Below the pieces are notes generated by a model, which did not search any database, was not told the origin of the DNA, and saw nothing but the letters and a program-made list of their open reading frames with translations. 37,873 nt of DNA from DATKLX01 sp035542155 (GTDB lineage Bacteria; Chloroflexota; Anaerolineae; Anaerolineales; Anaerolineaceae), in contig DATKLX010000191.1 of the NCBI GenBank assembly GCA_035542155.1, positions 1 to 37,873 of the forward strand, read 5' to 3'. A program made the translations under genes and the position numbers. This document shows, one piece after another, positions 16,289 through 23,740 of the stretch. The number at the start of each line of letters is the position of its first letter. Within the stretch, counting starts at the first letter, position 1.

Positions 16289-18297
16289 TGGCCGCTGAAA
16301 GCGAAACAAAGCAGCCCCAAGAGCGCATCGGCGTCTACGTTTGCCATTGCGGGAGCAATATCGCCGGGACGGTCGACGTGGCCGAGGTGGCCCGCTGGGC
16401 GGGTGAGGAGTTAAAAGACGACGGCGTGGTCGTATCCCGCGATTACAAATTCATGTGCTCCAGCCTGGGGCAGGAGATGATCCAAAAAGACATCGTCGAG
16501 CAAGGCCTGACCCGGGTGGTCGTGGCGGCCTGCTCGCCGCATTTGCACGAGGCAACCTTCCGAAACGCCTGCGCCCGGGCGGGGATGAACCCTTACCTGT
16601 GCGAGCTGGTCTCGATCCGCGAGCAGTGTTCCTGGGTGCATACGGACAAAGCCAAAGCCACCGAAAAATCCAAGGCTATTCTCGCAGGGGGGGTATTGCG
16701 CGTGGCCCGCGACACCCCGCTCGAACCGATGCGCGTGCCGATCCACCCGGATGTGCTGGTAGTGGGCGGCGGGGTGACCGGGATCCAGGCGGCGCTCGAG
16801 CTGGCCAACGGCGGGAAGCACGTTTACCTGGTGGAGAAGGATTCCACCCTCGGCGGGCACATGGCCCAACTCGATAAGACCTTCCCCACCCTGGACTGCT
16901 CGGCCTGCATCCTCACCCCGCGCATGGTTAGCGCGGGAAACCACCCCAACATCACCTTGCTGACCTGGAGCGAGGTGACCGGGGTCAGCGGCTACGTGGG
17001 CAACTTCACCATCACCATCCGCAAGAAGGCGCGCTTCGTCCGTGAGGATCTATGCAATGGCTGCGGTGTATGCACCGAGAAGTGTCCGAAGAAGGTGGTA
17101 GATGACGGCTTCGAGGCGGGGTTGGGCTACCGCAAGGCGGTCTATACCGCTTTCCCCCAGGCGGTGCCCAAGTACCCGGTGATCGACGTCGAAAACTGCA
17201 CCTACTTTATCAAGGGCACCTGCAAGGCCTGCGAAAAATTCTGTCCCACCGGAGCGATCGACTTCAACCAGGAAGACGAGATCCTCACCGTGCCGGTCGG
17301 GAACATCATCCTTGCCACAGGTTACCAGACCTTCGACGCCCGGCGCATCCCCCAGTATGGCTACGGACGGCTGGCGAACGTCTTCACCAGCATGGAGTTC
17401 GAGCGTCTTTCCAACGCCGCCGGTCCAACCGGGGGGAAGGTAACCCTGCGGGATGGGAAAACCACCCCTAAAACCGTCGGGATCATCCACTGCGTCGGCA
17501 GCCGCGACAAAAAATACAACGAGTACTGCTCGGCGATCTGCTGCATGCAAAGCCTGAAGTTTGCTCACGTGGTCAAGGAGCGCACCGGGGCGCAGGTCTA
17601 CGAGTTCTACATTGACATGCGCACGCCGGGCAAGAGCTACGACGAGTTTTACCTGCGCAACCTGGAAGAAGGGGTGCTTTTCGTGCGCGGGCGGGTGGCC
17701 GAGGTGACCGACGTCGCTCGCCTGCCGGGTGAGGAGGGCAAACTGATCATCCAGGCCGAGGACTCGCTGATCGGTAAGCAGCGCCGCATCCCGGTCGACA
17801 TGGTTATCCTCTCCACCGGGTTGGAGCCACGCGACGACGCCAAGGAGGTGGCCAAGCTGTTTGGCATCTCCTGCAGCGCGGACGGCTGGTACATCGAGCG
17901 ACACGTCAAGCTCGAACCGATCTCTACCATGACCGAGGGGGTATTTATCGCCGGGTGCGTGGTCGGGCCGAAGGATATTCCGGCCAGCGTGGCCCAGGGT
18001 TCGGCGGTGGCGGCGCGGGTGTACCAGTACATCCAGCAGGGCGAGATCTCCCTAGAGCCGTACCGGGCGACGATCAACGCGGAGGAGTGCTCCGGCTGCC
18101 GGATCTGCAACGACCTCTGCCCGTTCAACGCGATCTCGTACCATGAGGAGGAGCAGGTCTCCGAGGTCAACCCGGCACTCTGCCAGGGCTGCGGCACGTG
18201 TGTTTCGGCCTGCCCGGCCGGTGCAATTACTGGCTGGGGTTTCAGTGACGAGCAAATCCTGGCCCAGATCGAGGGCCTGATGGCGGTAAGGAGCTGA
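16288..18297 (+). CDS. hdrA: Heterodisulfide reductase-like subunit A, flavin-based bifurcating subunit (HdrA)
   Basis: The 669-residue protein shows the full HdrA layout. The N-terminal domain has VCHCGSNIAG (about 18-26) and Cys residues through C114. The FAD-binding motif is VVGGGVTGIQAALELA (158-173). The family stretch LDKTFPTLDCSACILTPRM, with Cys rather than selenocysteine, is at 195-213. Ferredoxin motifs are CNGCGVCTEKCP (256-267) and a second cluster site CKACEKFCP (312-320). The C-terminal ferredoxin domain has CSGCRICNDLCP (601-612) and CQGCGTCVSACP (632-643). HdrA splits electrons from H2 between ferredoxin and the HdrB acceptor. The gene overlaps hdrB by one base and is followed 2 nt later by mvhD. 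Confidence 0.95.
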   Translation: MAAESETKQPQERIGVYVCHCGSNIAGTVDVAEVARWAGEELKDDGVVVSRDYKFMCSSLGQEMIQKDIVEQGLTRVVVAACSPHLHEATFRNACARAGMNPYLCELVSIREQCSWVHTDKAKATEKSKAILAGGVLRVARDTPLEPMRVPIHPDVLVVGGGVTGIQAALELANGGKHVYLVEKDSTLGGHMAQLDKTFPTLDCSACILTPRMVSAGNHPNITLLTWSEVTGVSGYVGNFTITIRKKARFVREDLCNGCGVCTEKCPKKVVDDGFEAGLGYRKAVYTAFPQAVPKYPVIDVENCTYFIKGTCKACEKFCPTGAIDFNQEDEILTVPVGNIILATGYQTFDARRIPQYGYGRLANVFTSMEFERLSNAAGPTGGKVTLRDGKTTPKTVGIIHCVGSRDKKYNEYCSAICCMQSLKFAHVVKERTGAQVYEFYIDMRTPGKSYDEFYLRNLEEGVLFVRGRVAEVTDVARLPGEEGKLIIQAEDSLIGKQRRIPVDMVILSTGLEPRDDAKEVAKLFGISCSADGWYIERHVKLEPISTMTEGVFIAGCVVGPKDIPASVAQGSAVAARVYQYIQQGEISLEPYRATINAEECSGCRICNDLCPFNAISYHEEEQVSEVNPALCQGCGTCVSACPAGAITGWGFSDEQILAQIEGLMAVRS

Positions 18298-18299
18298 GG

Positions 18300-18788
18300 A
18301 TGAGCGATCCATTGGATGGGAAGACGTTTGAACCGGTGATCATCGGTTTCACCTGCAACTGGTGCTCGTACCGCGCCGCGGATATGGCCGGCATGGCGCG
18401 GATGAAGTACCCGCCGAACATCCGCCTAGTGCGGGTGATGTGCTCCGGCCGGCTCGATCCGACGTTTATTTTCAAGGCCTTTGCCTCGGGGGCAGATGGA
18501 GTGATGGTCACCGGCTGCCATCCGGGCGACTGCCACTACATCGAGCAGAACTACAAGCTGATGCGCCGCTTTATCCTGATGCAGCGCACCCTGGAGCAGA
18601 TGGGCATCGAGCCCGGCAGGCTCAAGCTGACCTGGGCCAGCGCCGCCGAAGGGGCGAAATTCAGCGAAGAGGTCACCAATATGGTCGAAGAGGTCCGCCG
18701 GTTAGGGCCGTTGAACTGGCCCAGCGCGGAGACGATGGACGAGTGGATGGCAAAAGAGCCATCCATCGAAACTGAGGAGAGGCCATGA
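18300..18788 (+). CDS. mvhD: Methyl-viologen-reducing hydrogenase delta subunit (MvhD)
   Basis: The 162-residue protein has the MvhD/HdrD2Fe Cys pattern: C19 and C22 (TCNWCSYRAAD), C48 (VMCSGR), C73 and C78 (GCHPGDCHY). It binds a [2Fe-2S] cluster and links the hydrogenase to HdrA in the bifurcating complex. The body is normal, including EQNYKLMRRF and the WASAAEG segment. It starts 2 nt after hdrA stops and its end overlaps mvhG by ATGA. MvhD also occurs with formate dehydrogenase, but here the hydrogenase genes follow directly, so the H2-linked version is expected. Confidence 0.94.
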   Translation: MSDPLDGKTFEPVIIGFTCNWCSYRAADMAGMARMKYPPNIRLVRVMCSGRLDPTFIFKAFASGADGVMVTGCHPGDCHYIEQNYKLMRRFILMQRTLEQMGIEPGRLKLTWASAAEGAKFSEEVTNMVEEVRRLGPLNWPSAETMDEWMAKEPSIETEERP

Positions 18789-19795
18789 TGACGATCGGTA
18801 AAGCAAAACTCGGCCTATACTGGGCTTGCTCCTGCGGCGGCTGCGATATCGCTACCCTCAATATCCACGAGAAGATCCTGGAGGTAGATGCGGCTTTCGA
18901 GATCGTCTTCTGGCCGGTGGCCATGGATGCCAAGGTCAAGGACGTGGAAGCGATGCCCGACGGGTCAATCGACCTGATGCTGTTCAACGGCGGGATCCGT
19001 ACCACTGAGAACGAAGAGATGGCCCACCTGCTGCGGCGCAAGTCCAAGATCCTGGTGGCCTTCGGTTCCTGCGCCAGCGAGGGCTGCATCCCGGGACTGG
19101 CCAACCTCTCACCGGTCAGCTCGATCTTTGATGTTTCTTACTCAGCTACCCCAACCACTGAAAACCCGCAGAATATTCGCCCAACGATCACCTGGCAGGC
19201 TCCCGAGGGAGAGTTGCATCTTCCCGGGCTGTTCCCGGTCCTGCGTACACTGGACCAGGTGGTACCGGTGGATTACTATATCCCCGGCTGCCCGCCCGAA
19301 TCGGAGGAGATCGCGGCGGTGATTGAGCAGGTGACCCAGGTCCTGGATGGGAAAGCGTCTCTTCCGCCCAAAGGGTCCACCCTGGGAGCGGGGAAATCGA
19401 CCGTTTGCGACGAGTGCAAGCGCACAAAAAACGTCAAAGAAATCCATCAGTTCGTCCGCATCCAGAGCCTAGAGCGGATCGACCCCGAGCTGTGCCTGCT
19501 CGAACAGGGCCTTCCCTGCAACGGCCCGGCGACGCGCAGCGGCTGCGGCGCGCTTTGTCCGCAGGTCTCGGCGCAGTGCATCGGCTGCCACGGACCGGCT
19601 GAAGGCGTCATCGATTATGGGGCGCGGCTGATGTCGGCCTTTGCCTCGGTGATCGCCAGCAACGATCCCAAGGAGATCGGCCAGATCCTGGACGGCATCC
19701 CCGACCCGGCCGGGCAGTTCTACCGCTTCAACCTGGCCAAATCCCTGCTGCGTTCCGGACGGCAGGCCTGGGAAGGACTGGAGGAGGGCAAATGA
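18785..19795 (+). CDS. mvhG: F420-nonreducing [NiFe]-hydrogenase small subunit (MvhG)
   Basis: The 336-residue protein has the proximal-cluster ligands in CSCGGCD (C15, C17, C20), then GSCASEGCIPG and IPGCPPE. The C-terminal half has further Cys groups: CDECKR and GLPCNGPATRSGCGALCPQ, then CIGCHGPAEG. These bind the medial and distal [4Fe-4S] clusters. This fits cytoplasmic group 3 (MvhG/VhuG) hydrogenases, and no Tat signal is present, so the enzyme is cytosolic. Overlap with mvhD (ATGA) and with mvhA (ATGA) supports assembly of one complex. Confidence 0.94.
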   Translation: MMTIGKAKLGLYWACSCGGCDIATLNIHEKILEVDAAFEIVFWPVAMDAKVKDVEAMPDGSIDLMLFNGGIRTTENEEMAHLLRRKSKILVAFGSCASEGCIPGLANLSPVSSIFDVSYSATPTTENPQNIRPTITWQAPEGELHLPGLFPVLRTLDQVVPVDYYIPGCPPESEEIAAVIEQVTQVLDGKASLPPKGSTLGAGKSTVCDECKRTKNVKEIHQFVRIQSLERIDPELCLLEQGLPCNGPATRSGCGALCPQVSAQCIGCHGPAEGVIDYGARLMSAFASVIASNDPKEIGQILDGIPDPAGQFYRFNLAKSLLRSGRQAWEGLEEGK

Positions 19796-21261
19796 GCGAG
19801 CGCATTACGATCGATCCGATCACCCGCCTGGAAGGGCACGGAAAAATCGAGATCTTCCTCGACGACGAAGGCGAGGTCGCCAACACCTACTTCCAGATTC
19901 CTGAACTGCGTGGGTTCGAGCGCTTTTGCGTCGGCCGGCCAGTCGAAGAAATGCCCCTGCTGACCAACCGCATCTGTGGGGTTTGCCCCGAGGCGCACCA
20001 CATGGCGGCGGCCAAGGCCGCCGACGCGGTTTACAAGGTGACCATTCCACCCGCGGCGAAGAAGCTGCGTGAGCTGCTTTACAGCGCCTTTTTTGTCACC
20101 GACCACACCACCCATTTCTATGCCCTGGGTGGTCCGGACTTCATCATAGGTCCGGATGCGCCGGTTGCCGAGCGCAACATCCTTGGGGTGATCCACAAGG
20201 TGGGCCTGGAGACGGGCAGTCAAGTCATTCAGGCCCGAAAATATGGCCACCGCGTGGTCGAGATGATCGGGGGGCGTAAGGTTCACCCGTGCACCTCGAT
20301 CCCGGGGGGTCTGACCCAGGGGATCAACGAAGAGCAGCGAGCGGAGATCGAGGCAATGGGCCGCTGGGCGATCGAGTTTGCCCAATTCAGCCTGAAAATC
20401 TTCAACCAGATCGTGATGGGTAACCCCGAATACGTCGAGATGATCCTCTGCGACGCGTACACTCACCACACGTACTACATCGGTACAGTCGATGAGAACA
20501 ATCGGGTCAATTTCTATGATGGCAGGGTGAGCGTGGTGGACCCGGACGGGATGCGAATCGGGTATTATTCCGGCGCGGAATACCTGGACTGGATCGCCGA
20601 GCGCGTCGAGCCCTGGACGTACCTCAAGTTCCCCTATCTGAAGAAGATCGGCTGGAAGGGCTTCGTCGACGGAAAGGACTCCGGCGTCTACATGGCCACG
20701 CCGCTCTCGCGGCTCAATGCGGCGGACGGGATGGCCACCCCGCGGGCGCAGGAAGAATACGAACGCTTCTTCTCCACGCTGGGCGGTAAGCCGGTGCACC
20801 AACGCCTGGCGATCCACTGGGCGCGGCTGATCGAACTGCTTTACGCAGCCGAGCGCTGGGTGGAGTTGGCTACCGACCCGGAGATCACCTCGGACAATTT
20901 CCATACCGTCCCCACCGAGAAACCGTCCGAGGGCGTGGGCATCGTCGAAGCCCCGCGCGGTACGCTGACCCACCATTACTGGACCGACGAGCGCGGCCTG
21001 GTGACTAAGGTCAATCTGGTGGTGGGCACGACCAACAACTATGCGCCCATCTCCATGTCGGTCAACAAGGCGGCGCGCGACCTGATCCACAACGGGACGA
21101 TCATCACCGAGGGCCTGCTCAACCGCATCGAGATGGCTTTCCGCGCTTACGATCCCTGCTTCGGCTGCGCCACGCATGCCATGCCCGGCAAAATGCCGCT
21201 GGAAGCGATCATCCGGGATGCGCATGGGGAGGTGGTGGAGGTGGTGAGGCAGTATTGCTAA
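19792..21261 (+). CDS. mvhA: F420-nonreducing [NiFe]-hydrogenase large subunit (MvhA)
   Basis: The 489-residue protein carries both NiFe-site motifs: RICGVCPEAHH (C62, C65) and DPCFGCATH (C456, C459, H462). The start ITIDPITRLEGHGKI is the L0 motif of the family. After His462 comes a 27-residue tail, the segment normally removed by a maturation protease once nickel is inserted. A protease gene of that type follows 4 nt downstream, so the pair fits. This is a group 3 cytosolic hydrogenase, most probably group 3c of the HdrABC-linked kind, oxidising or evolving H2. Confidence 0.95.
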   Translation: MSERITIDPITRLEGHGKIEIFLDDEGEVANTYFQIPELRGFERFCVGRPVEEMPLLTNRICGVCPEAHHMAAAKAADAVYKVTIPPAAKKLRELLYSAFFVTDHTTHFYALGGPDFIIGPDAPVAERNILGVIHKVGLETGSQVIQARKYGHRVVEMIGGRKVHPCTSIPGGLTQGINEEQRAEIEAMGRWAIEFAQFSLKIFNQIVMGNPEYVEMILCDAYTHHTYYIGTVDENNRVNFYDGRVSVVDPDGMRIGYYSGAEYLDWIAERVEPWTYLKFPYLKKIGWKGFVDGKDSGVYMATPLSRLNAADGMATPRAQEEYERFFSTLGGKPVHQRLAIHWARLIELLYAAERWVELATDPEITSDNFHTVPTEKPSEGVGIVEAPRGTLTHHYWTDERGLVTKVNLVVGTTNNYAPISMSVNKAARDLIHNGTIITEGLLNRIEMAFRAYDPCFGCATHAMPGKMPLEAIIRDAHGEVVEVVRQYC

Positions 21262-21265
21262 AGAT

Positions 21266-21730
21266 ATGCCCTCATCGCACACTTTGATCCTCGGTCTTGG
21301 GAACCCAATCATGGGGGATGACGGGGTTGGCTGGCGGGTCGCTGAGCGGCTCCGGGGCCACCCTCTCATCCCTGGGGTGGAGGTGGACCAGTTGGCCGGT
21401 GGGGGGATCGGGTTGATGGAGCGCCTGATCGGGTACCAACGTGCGGTGATCGTCGATGCCATCTACACCGGAAAATTTCCCATTGGCAGTGTGCACGTCT
21501 TTGGCCTCGAAGAGCTGGAGAATTCGTTCGCCGGTCACCTTGGCTCGGCTCATGAAACCAACCTGCGCACGGCGCTGGAACTGGGCCGCAGGTTGGGGGT
21601 AGCGCTTCCCGAGATTGTGACCGTGGTGGCGATCGAATCCCAGTATGTGTACGACTTTTCCGAAGTGTTGAGCCCGGCTGTGGCTGCCAGCGTGGAGGGG
21701 GCCGTTCAGGCCGTGTTGGGACTCTTGTAG
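21266..21730 (+). CDS. Hydrogenase maturation protease (HyaD/HycI/FrcD family)
   Basis: The 154-residue protein begins with ILGLGNPIMGDDGVGWRV, the nickel-binding family motif. The second acidic ligand lies in VIVDAI (D64) and the His ligand in SAHETN (H96), matching the Glu/Asp-Asp-His triad of HybD-type proteases. It should cut the C-terminal tail of the MvhA large subunit after nickel insertion. It starts 4 nt after mvhA and is the last gene of the operon. The coding end is followed directly by a 55-bp tandem repeat. No terminator with a clear T-tract is seen. Confidence 0.93.
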   Translation: MPSSHTLILGLGNPIMGDDGVGWRVAERLRGHPLIPGVEVDQLAGGGIGLMERLIGYQRAVIVDAIYTGKFPIGSVHVFGLEELENSFAGHLGSAHETNLRTALELGRRLGVALPEIVTVVAIESQYVYDFSEVLSPAVAASVEGAVQAVLGLL

Positions 21731-21754
21731 AACAGGTCTCCTGGCTTGTTTCTG

Positions 21755-21864
21755 GCCGGGCGGTATGGCCAACTTACAAGAGCGCAAGCCCGGAGGCATG
21801 CGTTACAGCGCCGGGCGGTACGGCCAACTTACAAGAGCGCAAGCCCGGAGGCATGCGTTACAGC
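21755..21864. repeat. 55-bp tandem duplication (two units) between protease and histidine kinase genes
   Basis: Two 55-bp units, 21755-21809 and 21810-21864, start gccgggcggtatggccaact and differ at one base (gtatgg versus gtacgg). A partial third start (gccgg) follows at 21865. Each unit has ccgggc and gcccgg arms 25 nt apart. It lies between the hydrogenase maturation gene and the sensor kinase. Confidence 0.9.
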
Positions 21865-21972
21865 GCCGGCCGAGACAGCCGACCAAAAACGGGCGAGACA
21901 CATGGGTTACAAATTCCGGATATAATCACAGAAGGTCCAAAATCCTGCCAGAAGAATATCCCAGGTAGGCGC

Positions 21973-23094
21973 ATGCCCCGGCAGCTACAACCCCCGAAAA
22001 AAGCTGCACATCTGCAGAAGAACAACCTCCGCCAGAAGACTCCGCGGAAGGCGGCATTCTTTCGCTCGGTCCTGGATTCATCTCCAAACTGGGAATACCA
22101 GATCCTGCCAGATGGCCGGATGGGCTATATCTCCCCGGCCTGCGAGCAGATCAGCGGGTACGCGCCGGAGGAATTTGAACAAAACGTGGGGTTGCTGGAA
22201 ACGATCCTGACAGAGGAGGACCGCCAGAAGGTCGCGGGGCACTTTCCTGAGGATGGTAAAGGGGAGGCGAAGTCTCTCGAGTTCCGCATTCTCACCAGGA
22301 ACGGGGAAATGCGCTGGATCCGTCATCGCTGCCGGACGATCTACTCGGCGGATGGCGCCAACCTGGGCTGTTGGGCGGAGAACCAGGATATCACCGCGGA
22401 CAAACAGCGCATCGAGAGCGAGAAGAGCCGCGTCGAACGGCGTCTCGAGCAGCTCAACCAGCAACTGATCACCATCCAGGAGGAAGAGCGCCAGCGCATC
22501 TCCCAGGACCTGCACGATGACACCGGCCAGGGGATGACCGCGATCCTGCTGCGCCTGAACGCGATCTTGAGCCTGCTGGGGCCGGAGCAGCAGGAGGCGA
22601 GACAACAGCTCGAGGAAACGATTCGGATTGTCGAGGCCCTGATGAACCAGGTGCGCACGATGGCCTACCAACTCCGCCCGCCATCCCTGGACTCGGTGCC
22701 GCTATCCAAGGCGCTGGAGGCGCTGTGCTCCTCTTTCGGCCAGAACGCGGGGCTGCGCATCGATTACAGCAGCGACGAAGACCTGCCGCCCATTCCCAAC
22801 CTGCAGGCCACCGCGCTCTACCGCCTGGTGCAGGAGGGGCTCAACAACGCGATCAAATACGCGCAGGCATCCACGGTCTGGATCAACCTGGATTATATCG
22901 ATGGAGAGGTCAGCCTTTCCGTAGAAGATAACGGCAAGGGCTTCGACCTGAACCAGGTCGGGGTGGGGGGGATGGGGCTGCTGGGCCTGCAGGAGCGCTT
23001 TCGCCTCTTGAACGGCGGGCTGGAGATCGAGTCCGCGCCGGGGGAAGGAACTCAGCTCTACGGATATCTGCCGTTGGCCAATCACAGTCTATAA
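21973..23094 (+). CDS. Soluble PAS-domain sensor histidine kinase (NarL/HisKA_3 type)
   Basis: From ATG 21973 (aggtaggc just upstream) the protein has 373 residues. A basic N-terminus is followed by a PAS/PAC region (about 28-142: YISPACEQISGY and a C-terminal WAENQDITADK), then a coiled-coil linker (about 145-170). The HisKA_3 dimerisation domain has the phospho-acceptor His181 in QDLHDDTGQG, and an ATPase domain follows with LYRLVQEGLNNAIKYAQ, VEDNGKGFD and GMGLLGLQERF. No membrane helix or signal peptide is present, so it senses a cytoplasmic cue. PAS Cys133 or a bound cofactor could be relevant, but no cofactor motif is seen. The response regulator gene follows 9 nt later. Upstream in-frame codons inside the tandem repeat are not used. 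Confidence 0.9.
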   Translation: MPRQLQPPKKAAHLQKNNLRQKTPRKAAFFRSVLDSSPNWEYQILPDGRMGYISPACEQISGYAPEEFEQNVGLLETILTEEDRQKVAGHFPEDGKGEAKSLEFRILTRNGEMRWIRHRCRTIYSADGANLGCWAENQDITADKQRIESEKSRVERRLEQLNQQLITIQEEERQRISQDLHDDTGQGMTAILLRLNAILSLLGPEQQEARQQLEETIRIVEALMNQVRTMAYQLRPPSLDSVPLSKALEALCSSFGQNAGLRIDYSSDEDLPPIPNLQATALYRLVQEGLNNAIKYAQASTVWINLDYIDGEVSLSVEDNGKGFDLNQVGVGGMGLLGLQERFRLLNGGLEIESAPGEGTQLYGYLPLANHSL

Positions 23095-23103
23095 GAGGTT
23101 GCG

Positions 23104-23736
23104 ATGATTCGAATTGTCGTGGCAGATGATCACCTGCTGGTCCGCGAAGGGATTTGCAAGCTGCTGGAAGAGGCCGGGGACCTGCAGGTCGTTGGGGAGG
23201 CGGATAACGGCAAAGACGCCCTGAAGCTCACCCGCCTGCTGCACCCGGATGTGCTCGTGCTGGATATCTCCATGGCCGAGATGAACGGGCTGGAGACGCT
23301 GACCCAGGTCAAGGCTATCGAGCCCAGCCCGCAGGTGGTGATGCTCTCCATGCATGCCGATCTGGGGCTGGTCCAGCAGGCACTCCAGCAGGGCGCCCTG
23401 GGGTACGTTCTGAAGCAGGCCGTTGCGGGAGAGCTGCTCGCCGCGGTGCACGCCGCCAGCCGGGGGAGCATGTATCTGAGCTCGGGGGTTTCGCAGGTCT
23501 TCAGCAAGAGCTTTTTCATCAACCATTCCGAAAACTTGCTGGACCGCCTCTCGCCGCGCGAGCGTGAGGTGGTCGAGCTGATCGTGGCAGGGAACTCGAT
23601 GCGCGAAATCGCCGACCGCCTGCATAGCAGCATCAAAACCGTCGAAAAGCAGCGCCGCGACGCGATGCGCAAGCTTGAGGTCGACAACCTGGCCAGCCTG
23701 GTGCGCACCTGCCTGGAACTGGGGCTGAAAGGATAA
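23104..23736 (+). CDS. NarL/LuxR-family response regulator
   Basis: This 210-residue response regulator has the acidic pocket D8-D9, phospho-acceptor D54 (VLVLDIS), S82 and K104. The C-terminal LuxR-type helix-turn-helix (about 145-205: LSPREREVVELIVAGNSMRE, then IADRLHSSIKTVEKQRRDAM) binds DNA. It pairs with the adjacent soluble kinase. It ends 4 nt before the glycerol-kinase-like gene, so the three genes form one unit. The targets are unknown. Candidates are the upstream hydrogenase operon or glycerol-related genes. Confidence 0.95.
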   Translation: MIRIVVADDHLLVREGICKLLEEAGDLQVVGEADNGKDALKLTRLLHPDVLVLDISMAEMNGLETLTQVKAIEPSPQVVMLSMHADLGLVQQALQQGALGYVLKQAVAGELLAAVHAASRGSMYLSSGVSQVFSKSFFINHSENLLDRLSPREREVVELIVAGNSMREIADRLHSSIKTVEKQRRDAMRKLEVDNLASLVRTCLELGLKG

Positions 23737-23740
23737 ATCC

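Noticed and set aside
19720..21462. Long 580-codon minus-strand reading frame
   Set aside because: It lies fully antisense to mvhG/mvhA and the protease gene, which have unmistakable motifs. It reads as a codon-shadow frame of GC-rich DNA.
21765..21968. 67-codon frame across the tandem repeat
   Set aside because: It consists mainly of the repeated unit, has no ribosome-binding site and overlaps the region upstream of the histidine kinase.
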